Origin: Psychroserpens burtonensis DSM 12212
Lineage (GTDB): Bacteria; Bacteroidota; Bacteroidia; Flavobacteriales; Flavobacteriaceae
Assembly: GCF_000425305.1 (NCBI RefSeq)
Contig: NZ_AUDE01000019.1
Location: 59,683-123,682, forward strand
Direction of reading: 5' to 3'
Length of the DNA: 64,000 nt
Positions 16,741-24,864 of the stretch are shown in pieces. Positions within the stretch are counted from its first letter, which is position 1. Each line of letters starts with the position of its first letter. The notes under the pieces are model-generated. The model saw nothing but the letters and a program-made list of their open reading frames with translations. It was not told where the DNA came from and ran no database searches. A program made the translations under genes and the position numbers.

Positions 16741-17940
16741 TTATTCTCGAATATGTCCTTCTCCGTATACGTAATATTTGTTAGTCACCAGTTCGTTAAG
16801 ACCTAATGGGCCTCTGTGATGTAATTTCCCTGTACTAATTGCGAGTTCTGCACCTACTCCCATTTGACCACCATCAGTAAATCTGGTGGATGCATTTTGA
16901 TATACAGCCGCACAATCCACTTGTTCCATAAAAAGTGATGCTGTTTCATTACTTGTTGTCATTATAGTAGAGGAATGACCACCAGAATTTGTGTTTATTT
17001 TTTCAATGGCCTCTTCTGTAGAATCTACTGAACCAATACAACATTTCATCGCCAAAAACTCTTTTTTCCAAATCTTTTCATCCGTTATAAGCTCTTCCTC
17101 TTTTAAAATATTTTTGACAGCTGAATCTACCATTATAGATACACCATTATTCTTTAAAATATTCTTCAAATCAATCATTTTATTATGATAATTGGGAAGA
17201 TTATTGTTGATTAAAATTTTATCTAGAGCATTACAGCCTGATATTTTACTAGTTTTGGCATTAAGAATAACCTCAATACTTTGTTCCCAATCAGCATTTT
17301 CATCAACATATAAAAAATTATTACCTCGACCACTTATTAGAACAGCACATTTTGCGTGTTCTTTTACAAAAGAGATTAATTTTTCTCCGCCTCTAGGGAC
17401 AATTAGATCTAAAGGCTCTTTTGGGTTTTTTAGAAATTGTTGTGTCTCTGTTCTATCCATTGTCAATAATTGGATATATTCTGTGCTTAACCCGTTTTCT
17501 AGTAGTGCCTTATGCCAAAAGTTAACAAGGATTTTATTGCTAGTTACAGCTTCCTTTCCTCCTTTAAGTAAGATTTTACTATTGGCTTTAAAAGCAAGTA
17601 CTGCGGCTTCTACAGTCACATCTGGTCGAGATTCATAAATAATCATTATCGTTCCAAAAGGTGCTGTTTTATTCACTACTTGTAAACCGTTTTCTAGAGT
17701 TTTGTTGGTAATGACTCTATTTACTGGATCGTCTTGTGAACGGACCTCCATGATAGCTTTTATCATGCCATCGATCTTTTTATCATTTATAAGCAAGCGG
17801 TCATACATGGCCTGATCATCTTTGTTAAAAGCATCAAGGTCCTTTTTATTAGCATCAAGTAATGCTATCCTATTTTCGTCTAAGATGCGTTCCATGCTTT
17901 CCAAGACGTTATTTTTTATTTCTGTTGCTATTAATTTCAT
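16741..17940 (-). CDS. proA: Glutamate-5-semialdehyde dehydrogenase (gamma-glutamyl phosphate reductase)
   Basis: 399 residues of the aldehyde dehydrogenase fold specific to ProA. Visible marks are the nucleotide-binding stretch FGTIMIIYESRPDVTVEAA, the KGGKEA motif, the active-site region with Cys (SKISGCNALDKIL), and the C-terminal FTDGGQMGVGAELAISTGKLHHRGP. It reduces gamma-glutamyl phosphate to glutamate semialdehyde, the second step of proline synthesis. Third gene of the minus-strand order proC-proB-proA, 15 nt after proB. Confidence 0.96.
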   Translation of the reverse strand: MKLIATEIKNNVLESMERILDENRIALLDANKKDLDAFNKDDQAMYDRLLINDKKIDGMIKAIMEVRSQDDPVNRVITNKTLENGLQVVNKTAPFGTIMIIYESRPDVTVEAAVLAFKANSKILLKGGKEAVTSNKILVNFWHKALLENGLSTEYIQLLTMDRTETQQFLKNPKEPLDLIVPRGGEKLISFVKEHAKCAVLISGRGNNFLYVDENADWEQSIEVILNAKTSKISGCNALDKILINNNLPNYHNKMIDLKNILKNNGVSIMVDSAVKNILKEEELITDEKIWKKEFLAMKCCIGSVDSTEEAIEKINTNSGGHSSTIMTTSNETASLFMEQVDCAAVYQNASTRFTDGGQMGVGAELAISTGKLHHRGPLGLNELVTNKYYVYGEGHIRE

Positions 17941-17955
17941 TTAAAACTATTTTAA

Positions 17956-18726
17956 TTAAAGGGACACTTTTGTCCCCACACTTTTTCCATCTATAATATC
18001 AATGATTGTATTATCTCTCTTTCCATTGGCAATAAATGTTGGAATGCTATGAAATGCAGTCTCTTGGGCATAATTTAGTTTAGATCCCATTCCGCCACGA
18101 CCTTCTCCTTCAGATTTATCAGTATCTTCTATATATTTATCAAGGTCTTCTCTTGGGTCTACATTTTTAATTAGATTACTGTTATCTGCGTCTGGATGAC
18201 CACTATATAAGCCATCGATATCAGTAAGGATAATAAGTCGATCAGCATTGATTAGTTTTGCGAGTAAACTAGCTAATTCATCATTATCTGAAAACATAGA
18301 CATGCTTACTGACACAGCATCATCTTCATTTGCAATAGGAATTACTCCTTCTGAAAGCAATCCTTCACAGCAATTAATCATATTTTCTCGATGTATACCT
18401 GGGCTAAAATCTCGTTTAGTAGGAAGCACTTGGGCACATTTCATACCATAATCCTGAAAAATACTATAATAAAAACTCATCATTCGAGGTTGCCCAATAG
18501 CAGAGTATACTTGCCTTTTCTTAGTTTTGTCTTTTATTTTTGATTTTCCTAAAACCTCTTTTCCTGCAATTACAGATCCTGATGACACCAAGAGTGTAAT
18601 AATATCACGTTCATAAAGTTCTGCAATCTGTTTAACTAATCTTCTCAAGACCGGTCTTACTATTCTATTGTCTTTATTGGTCATAACATTTGTTCCAACC
18701 TTGATGACAATTACTTCTTTATACAT
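17956..18726 (-). CDS. proB: Glutamate 5-kinase, short form without PUA domain
   Basis: 256 residues of amino acid kinase fold: VIKVGTNVMTN at the start, LLVSSGSVIAG for the phosphate loop, the ND/DEL region (FSDNDELASLLAKLINADRLIILTDIDGLY) and GGMGSKL near residue 213. The C-terminal PUA domain of longer ProB proteins (about 367 residues in E. coli) is absent, as in many Bacteroidetes. It phosphorylates glutamate to start proline synthesis. The start overlaps the end of proC by 8 nt. Confidence 0.94.
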   Translation of the reverse strand: MYKEVIVIKVGTNVMTNKDNRIVRPVLRRLVKQIAELYERDIITLLVSSGSVIAGKEVLGKSKIKDKTKKRQVYSAIGQPRMMSFYYSIFQDYGMKCAQVLPTKRDFSPGIHRENMINCCEGLLSEGVIPIANEDDAVSVSMSMFSDNDELASLLAKLINADRLIILTDIDGLYSGHPDADNSNLIKNVDPREDLDKYIEDTDKSEGEGRGGMGSKLNYAQETAFHSIPTFIANGKRDNTIIDIIDGKSVGTKVSL

Positions 18727-19534
18727 ATTTGTTTTCTTTACCTAATTCAACAGCACGACTAAATGCGGCGAATGCAGCTTCTTTTATTAATTCATTTACG
18801 TTATTATCATCCATCGAATCGAGAGCTGCTTGTGTAGTTCCGCCTTTAGAAGATACTTTCTCCATCCAAGAATTAGGAGATAAATTGGACTGATTAAAAA
18901 GTTCTATAGCGCCTGTGAACGTTTGACTAACCAATACTTTAGAATCATTCTTTGAAAAGCCCATTTGCAATCCAGCTTCCATCATACTCTGCATAAAATA
19001 AAATACATATGCAGGTCCACTACCAGAAATTCCTGTGGACGCATCGATTAAGCTTTCACTATCAACGAGGATAGACTTCCCAGTCGTATTTAAAAGACTT
19101 TCTACAGTTAATAACTCTATTCGTGAGACTTCTGGTGAAGCTACATAAGATGTTAATCCAAGACCTACTTTTGCAGGTAAGTTTGGCATCGCACGCACAA
19201 CTTTCTGTACCCCAGAAAACTCCTTTATTGCGTCCAAAGTAACTCCTGCCATAATAGAAATTAAAATTTGATCTGATGTGACCATGGGTTTAATTTGTTT
19301 GAAGAGATCTTCTGCGTGATGTGGTTTAACAGCGACAAAAATGATATCCGCTTTTGGCACACAATCTTCCAATTCTTCAAAGGCATCGAAATGCGAAATT
19401 TCATGAAGTTCTTTTAATTTTTCTTCAGATTTGTCTAAAATCATTATATTTTTCTTCTTGAGCAGTTTTGATTTAGACATTCCTTCTGCATAGGTTAGTC
19501 CCATGTTGCCTGCTCCAATTACTAGTATTTTCAT
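18719..19534 (-). CDS. proC: Pyrroline-5-carboxylate reductase
   Basis: 271 residues, normal length. The N-terminal Rossmann motif GAGNMG is at residues 7-12, followed by the DKSEEKL acidic end, IFVAVKPHH and the C-terminal P5CR signature (SKGGTTQAALDSMDDNNV). It makes proline from pyrroline-5-carboxylate with NAD(P)H. First of the three proline genes on the minus strand, 42 nt after a small gene. Confidence 0.96.
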   Translation of the reverse strand: MKILVIGAGNMGLTYAEGMSKSKLLKKKNIMILDKSEEKLKELHEISHFDAFEELEDCVPKADIIFVAVKPHHAEDLFKQIKPMVTSDQILISIMAGVTLDAIKEFSGVQKVVRAMPNLPAKVGLGLTSYVASPEVSRIELLTVESLLNTTGKSILVDSESLIDASTGISGSGPAYVFYFMQSMMEAGLQMGFSKNDSKVLVSQTFTGAIELFNQSNLSPNSWMEKVSSKGGTTQAALDSMDDNNVNELIKEAAFAAFSRAVELGKENKYV

Positions 19535-19576
19535 TAAATATTATAAATTTATTAATTAAATAAAATAGTTTGTTAT

Positions 19577-19762
19577 TTAGATGATACAATCATCACAATT
19601 TTTCATTTTGCCATAATAGGTTTCCCTATATTTATGCAACGTCTTAATAGGTAATCCTAAAAAGCGTTTTTTTATGTAAGTAACTTTAGCTGTAAGTTCC
19701 CCCATTTTTTTACTATATCGTTTCTCAGTTTTTGTTTCTCTTTTAATATCTATAATCTTCAT
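19577..19762 (-). CDS. Small basic protein upstream of proC
   Basis: 61 residues, rich in Lys and Arg, ending in an acidic CDDCII tail with a CxxC pair. Same strand as proCBA and 42 nt before it, so probably in the same transcript. I do not recognise the family. Codon use and the clean spacing support a real gene, but it is too short to be sure. Confidence 0.5.
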   Translation of the reverse strand: MKIIDIKRETKTEKRYSKKMGELTAKVTYIKKRFLGLPIKTLHKYRETYYGKMKNCDDCII

Positions 19763-19949
19763 AAATTAATTTTTACTATTGTTAATAAATTAGATGTTTG
19801 CTGAGATGGTAGTGGTTTAGTTTAAGGCCGCACATAAAGAATGCTGCTAAAGCGCTTTATATTTTGTAATACATTACTCTTTTGCTGCATTTTTTTGTGC
19901 GTTTTTGGCTTTTAGTAGATTTTTTGTGTCAATCTATCTCTTGTCTTAG

Positions 19950-20306
19950 CTACAGCATGTGAATTACTGCTTTAATATTGTAATTATTAACTAATTTTTC
20001 AGTGTATTCTTTATGACCCTTCGGTACCAATAAATGTAGATTTCCTCTCTCCATAGAAGCAAGAAAACTTAGCATTTTCCATTTTGCAACTGTTTTTTTT
20101 GGATTCTCATTTTTTAAAGCTAACACTGAATAATGTTTAATCCCTCCATAAGTAACGAAGGATAAATCAGGCTGAATTTCTTCCTGAGTAGTTCTGCTCG
20201 TAAATATCTGAGGATTTTCATATCCCTCTGAAATCGATTTTAACGAAATTGTAGTGTTCTTTTCGGCCCACACAACTGCCTTTTCTAAATAGTTATCTTC
20301 CTTCAT
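19950..20306 (-). CDS. Hypothetical protein, 118 aa
   Basis: Soluble alpha/beta protein with no cysteines. Its centre (DLSFVTYGGIKHYSVLALKN, residues about 48-67) followed by KTVAKWKMLSFLASMERGNLHLLVPKGH has the strand-helix look of restriction-endonuclease-like folds, but no catalytic D-ExK set can be traced, so the fold is a guess. The 70-nt leader holds an ATAGTT/AACTAT palindrome shared in part with the MarR gene promoter. Confidence 0.6.
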   Translation of the reverse strand: MKEDNYLEKAVVWAEKNTTISLKSISEGYENPQIFTSRTTQEEIQPDLSFVTYGGIKHYSVLALKNENPKKTVAKWKMLSFLASMERGNLHLLVPKGHKEYTEKLVNNYNIKAVIHML

Positions 20307-20374
20307 ATATTTGTTTTAGTGAAACTATACTTAAAACCTTTGTTTAAAAAGGAATTATTACAAATATACAAAAT

Positions 20375-20394
20375 ATAGTTCGTGTAGAAACTAT
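20375..20394 (-). promoter_or_regulatory. Candidate MarR operator upstream of the 118-aa gene
   Basis: Arms ATAGTT (20375-20380) and AACTAT (20389-20394) form an inverted repeat with an 8-bp centre. The right part GTAGAAACTAT recurs at 21107-21117, before the MarR gene. Both are upstream of minus-strand genes. Confidence 0.4.
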
Positions 20395-20513
20395 TTAAAG
20401 TTTTTAATATTAAAACTATTTATTTTAATTAATAATAATCAGGTATTTGTGATTATTTATCATCACTATGATTTGACCCTGTTTTGGGTGATTTTTAATT
20501 TACCCGATCTAAA

Positions 20514-21047
20514 TTATTGAGGATGGTCTGTTCTGACTTTTACAGTAAGCTCTGTTAAATCTTTTATAGTAAGCAATGGTGCTGCGTCTATGTCTTTTAC
20601 ATCCATTATTATAGTTAATAGATCTATATTTCTATCTAATTCCTCTATTTGATTAGGGCTTAACTTTTTCAACCTTTGTGAAAGTTTCTCTTGAAGCGTA
20701 GGTGGGTATTTATAAAGTAAATCAGCGCCTTTAGCGGTTAAGAGAATATATGTAGCTCTCTTATCATTAGGTTTTGGAGACTTAGCGACTAAAACTTTGC
20801 TTTCTAATCTAGAAATAATACCAGAAACAGTACTAGCATTTAGATTGATGTATTCTTTAATATCTTTAGCAAATGCTCTGTAGTCTTTTTGATCAGATAA
20901 ATATTGAAGCACTAAAAGTTGAGGGATACTAATTCCCAATTCTTTCTCTATTTTTTTGCTTTCCAGATTTATAGAGCGAATAATTTTACGTAATTTTATA
21001 AGTATTTCAATGTATTTCAAAGCATATGTTTTTTTTAGTCCTCTCAA
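20514..21047 (-). CDS. MarR family transcription regulator
   Basis: 177 residues. Winged helix-turn-helix core near residues 45-110: LLVLQYLSDQKDYRAFAKDIKEYINLNASTVSGIISRLESKVLV, then the wing SPKPNDKRATYILLTAKGADLL with the conserved D-x-R. Flanking helices form the dimer interface. MarR proteins usually repress their own and neighbouring genes and are released by small molecules or thiol oxidation; this one has no cysteine. The neighbouring palindromes suggest targets at its own promoter and at the 118-aa gene. Confidence 0.92.
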   Translation of the reverse strand: MRGLKKTYALKYIEILIKLRKIIRSINLESKKIEKELGISIPQLLVLQYLSDQKDYRAFAKDIKEYINLNASTVSGIISRLESKVLVAKSPKPNDKRATYILLTAKGADLLYKYPPTLQEKLSQRLKKLSPNQIEELDRNIDLLTIIMDVKDIDAAPLLTIKDLTELTVKVRTDHPQ

Positions 21048-21091
21048 ATAAAACTAGCTAAATAATATAAATGGTTTCATTCACTTGTAAA

Positions 21092-21119
21092 ACTATAACA
21101 TTTTCTGTAGAAACTATAT
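21092..21119 (-). promoter_or_regulatory. Candidate MarR operator before the MarR gene
   Basis: ACTATA (21092-21097) mirrors the TATAGT read from 21113-21118, and between them TTTCT-GT-AGAAA (21102-21113) is a perfect inner palindrome. The element GTAGAAACTAT is shared with 20384-20394. It lies 45-72 nt upstream of the MarR start. Confidence 0.4.
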
Positions 21120-21241
21120 AAGAGTAGGGATAATATTTTAATGTGTTAGTATAATTAATTATAGTTCCTTTTTCATTGAGGTAATCATTATTTAGAGAGA
21201 AGCGTTTTAAGAATATTTTTAGAATGGTTTTTTTTAAAAAT

Positions 21242-21273
21242 AAAAAGAGAGCATGAATTTGTGCTCTCTTTTT
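21242..21273. terminator. Bidirectional intrinsic terminator
   Basis: AAAAAGAGAGCA (21242-21253), an 8-nt loop and TGCTCTCTTTTT (21262-21273): a 12-bp perfect stem with A- and T-runs on both sides. It lies 21 bp after the stop of the TonB receptor gene, which reads into it on the minus strand. Confidence 0.85.
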
Positions 21274-21294
21274 GTCTCTATTTATTGCTTTTTA

Positions 21295-23397
21295 CTAAAA
21301 CTTATATTGTAAGAAGACGGAGAGGTTTCGTCCAGGTTCGGTAATTGGCGTTCTATCAAAATTTGCTTGATTTGTAAAAGAAAAGTTTAAATGGCTATTA
21401 TATGCTTCGTCAAAGATATTTATAGCTGCGACACCTAATGTTATATTTTTTATAGGTCTTAGTCCTAAGCGAACATCTAAAGTTTGGTAACCTGATGTTT
21501 CTGTTTCGCCAAAACTTCTTGAAATGTTATCCTGTTTAGAAACTAGATTGTATTGTAAGTTTCCCCAAAACTTCTCTTTTTCTATACCAAATGATAGCCT
21601 TGTTGTTAAAGGAGGTGTTAAAGGTAATGACTCTGATAAATCTTTATTTTTTGCATAGACATAGGCAAAGTCTGCTTTAAAGTAATAATCCTCTAAAAAA
21701 TTTACTTGAGTCGTAACTTCAAAACCAGTTTTATAAGCTTCGTTTAAATTTTGAAATACTTTTACATTTCTAGGTTGAGCTATAGGGTTAAACTTTCGGG
21801 TGATTGTAGGATCAATAATACCAACAATATAATTTTCAAAAAACGAATAGTAGAATGAGACTTCATATTTAAAGGTGTTAAACCCGTTTTTAAGAGGTTC
21901 TTGTCCCTTAAATCCTATTTCAAACTGATTATTTACTTCAGCTTTTAAGTTTGGATTTCCTATGTATTCAAAAGGATCTTGACCAACGTTAAAATGGTTA
22001 ATAAAGCGTTCTATCATATTGGCAGAGCGCACGCCTCTTCCGTAGGCTGCTTCTAGAGTGAATTTATCTGATACTATTTTTTTTACAGAAATGGTTCCAC
22101 TAAAATTATGCTCTGTTCGTTTTTCTAGGTCATACATTTCAGCAAAATCATCTTCTGGATCTTGTATATCTGAAACTACATGATCATATCTAATTCCGGC
22201 AGTTAAAATCGTTTTCGGATTAAAATTGTATTTAAGTTCTGTAAATGCACCTAGGTCAGTTATGTAAGAGTCTTGCCAAACCTTATCATTAAAAGTCATA
22301 GGCATTGGTAATGCATTGCTATTCATAATCTTTACTAACCTTGTTCTTCCGCCATCTCTGGCAATATACATCGCATCAAAACCAGAAAACACATTCAACT
22401 TTTCTATAGGTTTCCAATTGAATTCTAATTTCCCTCCAATCGTCGTGGCATCTACAGCAGAAGAAGCTTCCATCATCATAAAAGAAGGTCTATTTGTATT
22501 GGTCATTAAATGATCTACGTAGCTATAATAAGCTTTTGCAGTTAATGATTTCAAAATCGGACCCATGTTATCTAATTTATAATCTAATGAAATAATACTA
22601 CTATTATCATATTCAGTATCCATTGGTAATGCAGCATGTAAGACGTCACGACCAAAAGATTGTCTCCAATGTGCCTGAAAACGTTGATTTTCAGTAAAAT
22701 TATAGCCTATTTTAATACCGTAATCTGTGCTTCTAAAAGATGAAGGAATTTCGATTCCATCGCCATCTTCATAATTTCCAAAATCTCTGTACCCAACATT
22801 GGTAACAATATCATATTTTGCTGCAATGTATTGCAGTTGTGCCAGGTTTACCAAAGAACTTCCATTACTTTCATATCCAGCGGAAACCTTTCCGTGCAAA
22901 CCATAATCTTCATAATCGGGTTTTTGGGTTACCATATTAATAATACCTCCAAAAGTAGCACCATATCTCACTGTGTAAGGTCCCTTTATAATTTCAATTT
23001 TGGTGATTTCCTCAGGTATAATATGTGTGGTTATTGGATCCATTCTATTTGGACAAGCATGCATCGCTTTGGCACCACCATCATACTGAATATTGAGTTG
23101 CTCGTATTGAGAACCTCTAAATGAAGGGTCAATAGCATAGTTTCCTCTTTTAATCACAGAAAAACCATTGATTGCGTTGAATAGATCGGCTACGTTTTTA
23201 GGTTGTACGATCTTTTTTTCGTGGTTACTGGAAACAGTAGTTAAGACAGGATCTGTATTTTTATTTCCTGTAATAAGGACTTCGTCAAGTTTTGTGGTTT
23301 TTTGTTTTGTCGTGTCTTTTTCGGTCTCTTTTTGTTTTTGACCAAAAGACATATTTGTAACTAGTATGCATATAAGCATACCATATAATGTTTTCAT
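21295..23397 (-). CDS. TonB-dependent receptor, probably for copper
   Basis: 700 residues. Signal peptide (MKTLYGMLICILVTNMSFGQ), a TonB-box-like stretch (LDEVLITGN), a plug domain and a 22-strand barrel ending in the aromatic LSVFLQYKF. The plug carries GGAKAMHACPNRMDPITTH near residue 109, very like the Met/Cys-rich motif (ACPNxMDPPTS) of NosA/OprC copper receptors. Copper uptake is therefore the best guess. A small Cys-bearing membrane protein is encoded just upstream behind a GTGAC-type Crp/Fnr site, so the pair is likely co-regulated with cytochrome bd and peroxiredoxin. Confidence 0.88.
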   Translation of the reverse strand: MKTLYGMLICILVTNMSFGQKQKETEKDTTKQKTTKLDEVLITGNKNTDPVLTTVSSNHEKKIVQPKNVADLFNAINGFSVIKRGNYAIDPSFRGSQYEQLNIQYDGGAKAMHACPNRMDPITTHIIPEEITKIEIIKGPYTVRYGATFGGIINMVTQKPDYEDYGLHGKVSAGYESNGSSLVNLAQLQYIAAKYDIVTNVGYRDFGNYEDGDGIEIPSSFRSTDYGIKIGYNFTENQRFQAHWRQSFGRDVLHAALPMDTEYDNSSIISLDYKLDNMGPILKSLTAKAYYSYVDHLMTNTNRPSFMMMEASSAVDATTIGGKLEFNWKPIEKLNVFSGFDAMYIARDGGRTRLVKIMNSNALPMPMTFNDKVWQDSYITDLGAFTELKYNFNPKTILTAGIRYDHVVSDIQDPEDDFAEMYDLEKRTEHNFSGTISVKKIVSDKFTLEAAYGRGVRSANMIERFINHFNVGQDPFEYIGNPNLKAEVNNQFEIGFKGQEPLKNGFNTFKYEVSFYYSFFENYIVGIIDPTITRKFNPIAQPRNVKVFQNLNEAYKTGFEVTTQVNFLEDYYFKADFAYVYAKNKDLSESLPLTPPLTTRLSFGIEKEKFWGNLQYNLVSKQDNISRSFGETETSGYQTLDVRLGLRPIKNITLGVAAINIFDEAYNSHLNFSFTNQANFDRTPITEPGRNLSVFLQYKF

Positions 23398-23461
23398 TTA
23401 TGGTAATGTTTAGTTTAACTCATGTAATTGTGGTAGTCGTATCTACCCTAAAAATAAAGAG

Positions 23462-23839
23462 TTAAATTCTTGGAGGATGAAAACAATCGTCGCTAGTGTT
23501 GAAAGAATAGTTGTTTTGGTAAATTATGGGATCTTTTTCTTTCTCTAATCTGGTAATTGAAGTATCATAGTCTTTAGCATGACTTACATATAAAAGTAGT
23601 TTTTCAAAATCTATAGCAGACTCTGGATTGTTTTGTGTTTTGTTTTGAGATTGTGCGACACTCTTTAGATAACATTTCCCGTTACATTGAAGTTCTGGCT
23701 TGTCTTGGTTTACGCAGAGATTTTCAATGAATCCTATAGGGTCAAGTTCGTAATAGGTATACATCAATGATACTCTTAGACTATTATAAAGAAGTAGCAC
23801 GGTTAAAAATAGACTCAGTATTACGATTGAAAGTTTCAT
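23462..23839 (-). CDS. Small Cys-containing membrane-anchored protein
   Basis: 125 residues when started at Met 23837-23839 (MKLSIVILSLFLTVLLLYNS); a longer frame to 23881 exists but would run through the operator. One N-terminal membrane helix or signal peptide is followed by ENLCVNQDKPELQCNGKCYLKS, whose three cysteines could bind metal, and the end is DDCFHPPRI. I have no family name, but its position 64 nt before the copper-type TonB receptor suggests a metal-related partner. The -7 box ends 5 nt before the ATG, so the message may be leaderless. Confidence 0.65.
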   Translation of the reverse strand: MKLSIVILSLFLTVLLLYNSLRVSLMYTYYELDPIGFIENLCVNQDKPELQCNGKCYLKSVAQSQNKTQNNPESAIDFEKLLLYVSHAKDYDTSITRLEKEKDPIIYQNNYSFNTSDDCFHPPRI

Positions 23840-23844
23840 TACCA

Positions 23845-23888
23845 CAAAAATAAGGTCTATTAATATTCTAAAACGTGACATTTGTCAC
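23845..23888 (-). promoter_or_regulatory. GTGAC-type Crp/Fnr promoter of the TonB receptor operon
   Basis: GTGAC-ATTT-GTCAC at 23875-23888, a 22-bp gap, and on the minus strand -7 box TATTTTTG (23852-23845). The predicted start is at about 23840, next to the ATG. Confidence 0.72.
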
Positions 23889-23955
23889 AAAACGATTGAT
23901 TATTTGATATAAATTCATCATTTCTATGTAATCATATAGAATCTCAATGACTTAA

Positions 23956-23999
23956 GTGACTTAGGTCACAAATGGGCTCATGATTGTTAATTAACTTTA
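23956..23999 (+). promoter_or_regulatory. GTGAC-type Crp/Fnr promoter before peroxiredoxin
   Basis: GTGAC-TTAG-GTCAC at 23956-23969, a 22-bp gap, and TAACTTTA at 23992-23999. Predicted start near 24004, 27 nt before the gene. Confidence 0.72.
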
Positions 24000-24030
24000 C
24001 ACTATAAATAAATTAAACTTAGATAGAATT

Positions 24031-24759
24031 ATGAATACATTAGAATCAACACAACAGCAAGAAGAAGTTTTTACAATGCCCAGAATTGGTGATAAAGCTC
24101 CAGAATTTACGGCAACAACTACTCAAGGGGAAATTAATTTCCCATCAGATTATAAAGGAGAATGGTCTATTTTATTTAGTCATCCAGCAGATTTTACGCC
24201 TGTGTGTACGTCAGAGTTTATGACATTTGCGCATTTAGAGGACAAGTTTAAGAAAGCTAATTGTAATCTTGTAGGATTATCTATTGATGGCTTATATAGC
24301 CACATCGCTTGGTTAAGAACCATTAAGGATAAAATTAAATTTAACGGAATGGAAAAGGTCGAAGTTAAATTTCCTTTAATAGAAGATATCTCTATGAATG
24401 TTGCCAAAAAATATGGTATGATTCAACCAGGAGAAAGTAAAACACAAGCAGTTAGAGCTGTCTTTTTTGTGGATCCAGAAGGCATTGTTCGCGCATTAAT
24501 TTATTACCCTTTAAGTTTAGGACGTAATTTTGATGAATTATATAGAGCTTTAATAGCAATGCAAACGTCTGATAAGTTTAATGTAGCAACACCAGCAGAT
24601 TGGAATCCTGGCGATGACGTTATTGTCTCTCCAGCTGGTTCTTGTGGTGTTGCAGAAGAAAGAATGACAGGAACAGAGGATTTAGAATGTCAAGATTGGT
24701 TTTTCTGTACTAAGAAGCTAGATAAAGATTTAGTACTAAACACCATTCTTAAAAAGTAA
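24031..24759 (+). CDS. Peroxiredoxin (Prx6 / AhpC-TSA family)
   Basis: 242 residues. The catalytic loop HPADFTPVCTSEF places the peroxidatic Cys at residue 59, and the Arg of the active site is in AVRAVFFVDPEG. The length and long C-terminal extension fit the Prx6-type (archaeal-like 1-Cys or 2-Cys) group. Extra cysteines near residues 209, 224 and 231 (SCGVAEERM, LECQDWFFC) could resolve the sulfenic acid. It removes hydrogen peroxide in the cytoplasm. Its own GTGAC-type site suggests activation together with cytochrome bd and sulfur genes. Met16 (MPRIGDKAPEF) is an alternative start. Confidence 0.93.
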   Translation: MNTLESTQQQEEVFTMPRIGDKAPEFTATTTQGEINFPSDYKGEWSILFSHPADFTPVCTSEFMTFAHLEDKFKKANCNLVGLSIDGLYSHIAWLRTIKDKIKFNGMEKVEVKFPLIEDISMNVAKKYGMIQPGESKTQAVRAVFFVDPEGIVRALIYYPLSLGRNFDELYRALIAMQTSDKFNVATPADWNPGDDVIVSPAGSCGVAEERMTGTEDLECQDWFFCTKKLDKDLVLNTILKK

Positions 24760-24774
24760 TATTTTTATAAAATG

Positions 24775-24803
24775 AGAAGGAGCCTCAATTAGGGGCTCCT
24801 TCT
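24775..24803. terminator. Strong hairpin after peroxiredoxin
   Basis: AGAAGGAGCC (24775-24784), a 9-nt loop and GGCTCCTTCT (24794-24803): a perfect 10-bp GC-rich stem 16 bp after the stop. No long T-run follows, so termination or transcript-end protection is inferred. It abuts the cydA operator. Confidence 0.6.
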
Positions 24804-24847
24804 GCAATAAATGTTACATTACAATCAATCTTTATAGATTATTTTTG
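24804..24847 (+). promoter_or_regulatory. Weak GTAAC-type Crp/Fnr promoter before cydAB
   Basis: The 14-mer GCAAT-AAAT-GTTAC at 24804-24817 has one perfect arm and one with two mismatches. It lies exactly 22 bp before a perfect -7 box TATTTTTG at 24840-24847. Predicted start near 24852, 13 nt before cydA. Confidence 0.5.
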
Positions 24848-24864
24848 TAACTAAATTAAACATT

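Noticed and set aside
17192..17638. 148-codon open frame on the plus strand opposite proA
   Set aside because: It lies wholly inside the certain proA gene on the other strand, has no recognisable motif, and shows the composition of an antisense shadow.
23840..23881. Fourteen-residue extension of the small membrane protein before the TonB receptor
   Set aside because: It would run through both the -7 box and the GTGAC-type operator; the Met at 23837-23839 gives a normal signal-like N-terminus.
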